From assembly GCF_000247695.1 (NCBI RefSeq), contig NW_004624779.1, positions 1,515,266 through 1,579,265 of the forward strand: DNA of 64,000 nt, given 5' to 3'. The position numbers were made by a program, and so were the translations under genes. Shown here one piece after another: positions 60,555 through 64,000 of the stretch. Every line of letters starts with the position of its first letter. The first letter of the stretch is position 1. The DNA comes from Heterocephalus glaber. Taxonomy: Eukaryota; Chordata; Mammalia; Rodentia; Bathyergidae. A model generated the notes under the pieces. The model ran no database searches, was not told where the DNA came from, and saw only the letters and a list, made by a program, of their open reading frames with translations.

Positions 60555-62229
60555 CTAGAGATCCCTTTCCCCTAACTAAAGATGCTGCCAGTCAAATTCA
60601 AAATAAACTTAAAATTGTTCTCAAAGTCAGTTATCCACTGACAAGTCTCCTTTGCAGAATCAGAAATGTAGCCTTTACCTATGAGTTCTTGCTTGCCATT
60701 CCAGAACTATAATTTCTCATTCTCATCCTTTTTGTGTAGATATGTGTGTGGGTATAGTATATGTTTGTGTGTGCCCATATGTCTGTGTATGTTCACAAAG
60801 TATATAAATGTGTCCAATGTATAATTTACTTCTATATCTTCTTTCATTTTCCCTTACTATTATTTTGTATTTACAGATATTCAAGAAAGATCAAACATGG
60901 TAAGTAAAGAAATAAAAATCTTCAAGAATCAGAGAACTGTATCCTGTGACACTGACTCTCAGTGCAGCATCAGAAGTAACTGTGAGTCGTTCCCAAAGGG
61001 GCAGCAGTGGTGTAAATACACACCTTGGCTTTACACACTGGACACAAAGTATTTGACTGCTGAAATCCACTGTGGTCATGTGTACACACTGTGGTATTAG
61101 CACCCCGCTAGCCTCATTCAGCCAGTGTAAACAGACACCTGATGCAAAATGAGCCAATACAATTCTTTCTCCCAGAATTTGCATTTCAACAGAAACACAA
61201 AAGGACGGGGATGGTTGGTGCTCTCATGTTCTAAAAATTATGTGCTAAAGAAAAAGTCCACAAACTCTGGCTACTAAGGTCAATAAAACTGCCTTGTTCT
61301 TTTCTTTTTGGGGTGCTCAGTTTTTCAATATTTTCTTCAAGACTGAGAGCTCCTCAAATTTTTCCCAACAAATTCTTTCATTTACATAGGACAGAGTAAC
61401 ATATAGCTGGTTCCAACCAACAGAAAATATAGGCCTGAAAATCATTATGATAATATTAGCCCATGACATCCCCAAATACTGAAATTTTTTAGAAAATAAA
61501 GATTAGCAGCACTAAAAGTTGACATATACAAAACTTTCTTGCAAGTTACTTCTTCATTCAGAAATAGTTTCCTATCTTCAATTTGTCTTTTCGAGAAAGA
61601 GTCTAAAAGCAACTGTACTCAGTATGTCTTGATAGAAATCTAACTGCAGTATCCACTGAGGCACCAGTGAATTATTCAGAAAGGTTTACAAAGGTGCCTT
61701 TTAGTAGTAAGTAATGGATGGCCAGGCTGGATTTAGCAATGGATTTTAGAAAGTGGTTTTCTACACATTCAAGTAATGGCAACTCAACTACCTCTTCCCA
61801 TTCATCACTCTTAATACTCAAGCGTACATGTGGTGTAGGACTTACCACTGAATGAAACCCACAGCAGGGGAAATTTAGAAAATTAATTGATTAGTGCTCT
61901 GTTCTCTCCATACTGTAAAAGCTATCATCTATTTCAGGAAAAGTACGCTGTCCACAGTGGAGCTCTTTGTACAAGGCTCCATAAATGAAGATGTGTTTAT
62001 ATTTTACACAACATATATTTTGCAGCAGGAGCTTGAAAAAAGCCAAATGTATAACACCTATCAAACTGAACTAAATAAGGCTCCTTCCTTAATAAAAAGT
62101 TTATAATTGTTCTATGTAGAACATCTGGTAACACTGACATGTATGCATTCAATCCATACAGAAACTCTAAGACCACAGGGTAACATTTTAGGGACGCAGT
62201 CTCCATATAAACAATAGTGAAGAGCATAA
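60555..62229. other. Unassigned DNA
   Basis: No recognised gene or named repeat. Frames at 60891-61184 (minus) and 61894-62106 (plus) lack domains. Confidence 0.4.
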
Positions 62230-63898
62230 AACCTGTCTAGGCACTCTGGGAAGCTGGGGCAGGAGAATTTCAAGTTAAAGCCCAGGCAGGGTATTTCATT
62301 TTTTTTTTTGGATGCTATTATTTTGGATGCTATTTTTCCAATTCCTCTCTCAGTGAGTCTGTCGTTCCTGTACAAGAAGGCTATTGATTTTTGTGTGTTG
62401 ACTTTTTATCCAGCTACTCTACTGAACTTGGTGATTAAGTCTAGAAGAATTTTGGTGGAGTTTCTGGTGTTATCTAGAGTATCATGTCATCTGCAAATAA
62501 TGACAATTTGACTTCTTCGTTTCCTATCTTTATTCCTTTTTATTTTTCTCTGTGTAACTCCTGTGGCTAATGTTTCCAGAACTATATTGAACAGGAGTGG
62601 TGATAGTGGACATCCTTGTCTTGTTCCTGATTTTAGCATAAAGGGTTTCAGTTTTTGGCCATTTAGTATGATATTAGCTGCTGGTTTTTCATAGATGGTT
62701 TTTATCAGGTTGAGATAAAGACCATCTATTCCAATTTTCTGTAGGATTTTTATCATGAGTGGGTGTTGGATTTTGTGGAACTCTTTTTCTGCATCTATTG
62801 TGATCATATGTTTTTTTTATCCTTGGCTCTATTTTACCAGCTGTTCTTCAGACAAAAGTCTACTATCTAGAATATATAAAGAACTTTAAAAAATCAGACC
62901 TCCCCAATTTAAAGATCCAATCCAAAAATGGGCATCTGAAATGAACAGACATTTGTCAGACAAATTAGAAACAGCAAATAAACATAAGAAAAAATGTTCA
63001 ATATCACTGGTCTTTCAAGAGATGCAAATGAAAACAGCACTGAGATTCCACCTCACCCTAGAAAGAATGGCTGCTAAAAAGAAATCAACCAATAACAAAT
63101 GCTGCCGGGGTTGTTGGTGGGAGTGTAGACTGATGCAACCACTGTAGAAATCAGTATGGAGATAATTCAAAGAACTATGATTAGAGATCCCATTTGACCC
63201 AGCTATTCCCCTGCTGGGTATCTTCCCAAGTGAATTAAAAGCATCATACCACGGCTATATATGCACACCCATGTTTATAGCACCACAGTTTGTAACCGTT
63301 AAATTTTGGAAACAACCCAAATGACCATCAATACATCAAAGAAGGTGTGTTTTTTAATAAAATGAAGTACTTTTCAACCATAAAGAATGATAAACTAGAG
63401 ACATTTATAGCTAAATGGATGCACATTGAGGTCACACTCTTAAGTAAGTAGGACGCACGTATGTAAATACCAAACAGTTTCTCTGGTGTGAGAATCTGAA
63501 AATGTAAATGAGGACCAAAATGTATAATCGATAATGTGAAATAGGAAGGAAAGTTCCAAAGTAGAAGAGGAAGGGAAGATGGGGGAAGGAAAAAATATGA
63601 GAAAAGTAAAAAAAATGGAAACAAGGTCTTCGTAAATAGGGAGGGGTGGAGGGGTTGAAGGGAGGGCAGGGGAATGGGGAAAAAATAAGAACCAAGATAT
63701 ATCATGTAGAGGTACAAATTCCCAATGATGAGTGTTATCACGTTGTTTACATAAAATGTACCAATAAACTTAATGAATAAAAAAAGCCCAGGCTGGGCAA
63801 TTTAATGACTTAATGCAACCCTAACAAAATAAAAAAGGGTTGTGGCTGTAACTTAATATGAAGGCCCTAGGTTCAATCCCCAGTACCACAAAAATAAA
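62230..63898 (+). mobile_element. B1-dID SINE split by an L1 insertion
   Basis: The left piece (62230-62291) is the B1-like start: GGCACTCTGGGAAGCTGGGGCAGGAGAATTTCAAG and AAAGCCCAGGC. The right piece (63783-63898) continues with CCCAGGCTGGGCAATTTAATGAC, AAAATAAAAAAGGGTTGTGGC and the box B-like GGTTCAATCCCCAGTACC plus an A-rich tail. The two halves join collinearly once the L1 and one copy of the duplication are set aside, so the SINE predates the L1. Confidence 0.88.
62292..63782 (+). mobile_element. L1 with 5' inversion (twin-primed)
   Basis: From 62833 to 63782 the element reads L1 sense: GTCTACTATCTAGAATATATAAAG, GAAATGAACAGACATTTGTC, CAGCTATTCCCCTGCTGGG, then the 3' UTR, CAATAAACTTAATG and an A-rich end. 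From 62292 to 62832 it reads antisense ORF2, encoding on the minus strand RT motif A ([11 protein letters not shown]) and an intact-looking motif B ([12 protein letters not shown]) in the 106-codon frame 62487-62807. Roughly 0.8-1 kb of ORF2 between the two segments is absent. AAAGCCCAGGCAGGG (62277-62291) and AAAGCCCAGGCTGGG (63783-63797) form a 14/15 target-site duplication. A 15-bp unit, TTTTGGATGCTATTA, is nearly duplicated at 62306-62335 close to the left junction. Confidence 0.94.
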
Positions 63899-64000
63899 AT
63901 CCATGCTCATATATAGTTCTGTAAATTTATATGATCTAAAGAATGTATTTTTATCACAAATAATTTTACCGTTGTACCTTTAAATTTCATCTTCCCCTAA

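Noticed and set aside
62487..62807. 106-codon minus-strand reverse transcriptase frame as a possible domesticated gene
   Set aside because: It is the inverted segment of a twin-primed L1 with flanking duplication. It starts and ends within the RT domain and has no independent promoter or full domain.

Overview
This window is AT-rich mammalian genomic DNA, and I see no intact protein-coding gene, exon chain, structural RNA gene, operon or CRISPR array in it. The species group is a non-muroid rodent. The evidence is about a dozen tRNA-derived ID-type SINEs with A-rich tails and target-site duplications, together with two dimeric SINEs that have a B1-like left half and an ID-like right half (B1-dID type). 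The ID consensus (box A like GGATTTAGCTCAGTGG, box B like GTTCGATCCCCGGTACC) suggests a lineage such as beaver or relatives. That assignment is inference and was not tested.

Layout. Positions 1-9,600 hold a CA repeat, an MLT1-type LTR, an old MIR, one ID element, a long unassigned stretch and a probable solo ERV LTR. Positions 9,600-22,600 are mostly old L1 fragments in both orientations. They also hold a mariner transposase remnant arranged as a divergent pair, an isolated CpG-rich islet of about 260 bp, four ID elements, tandem L1 3' tails and MLT1-type LTRs. Positions 22,600-30,200 are poor in anything recognisable (two MIRs and one L2 fragment). Positions 30,200-38,000 hold a younger L1 3' half, an old antisense L1, an ERVL-type LTR and an internally inverted L1 interrupted by an ID element. 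Positions 38,000-49,200 hold L2 fragments in both orientations, a B1-dID SINE, a processed pseudogene of CFAP45, microsatellites and three successive LTR remnants. Positions 49,260-53,155 are one 5'-truncated antisense L1 covering nearly all of ORF2, with an ID element in it. Positions 53,200-64,000 hold a Tigger-like DNA transposon, two MER5A-like copies, a MaLR LTR with a 5-bp duplication, more ID elements, a short L1 insertion with a perfect 14-bp duplication, and an inverted L1 inserted inside a B1-dID SINE.

Nothing here works together as a pathway. The biology visible is layered retrotransposition: L1 machinery made the L1 inserts and is the known source of movement for the ID and B1-dID SINEs and for the CFAP45 retrocopy. 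Several nested insertions give a relative time order. I did not find an undescribed functional system. The most informative structures are two L1 copies with inversion junctions expected from twin priming, the CFAP45 pseudogene lacking about 100 internal codons, the divergent mariner remnant and the orphan CpG-rich islet.
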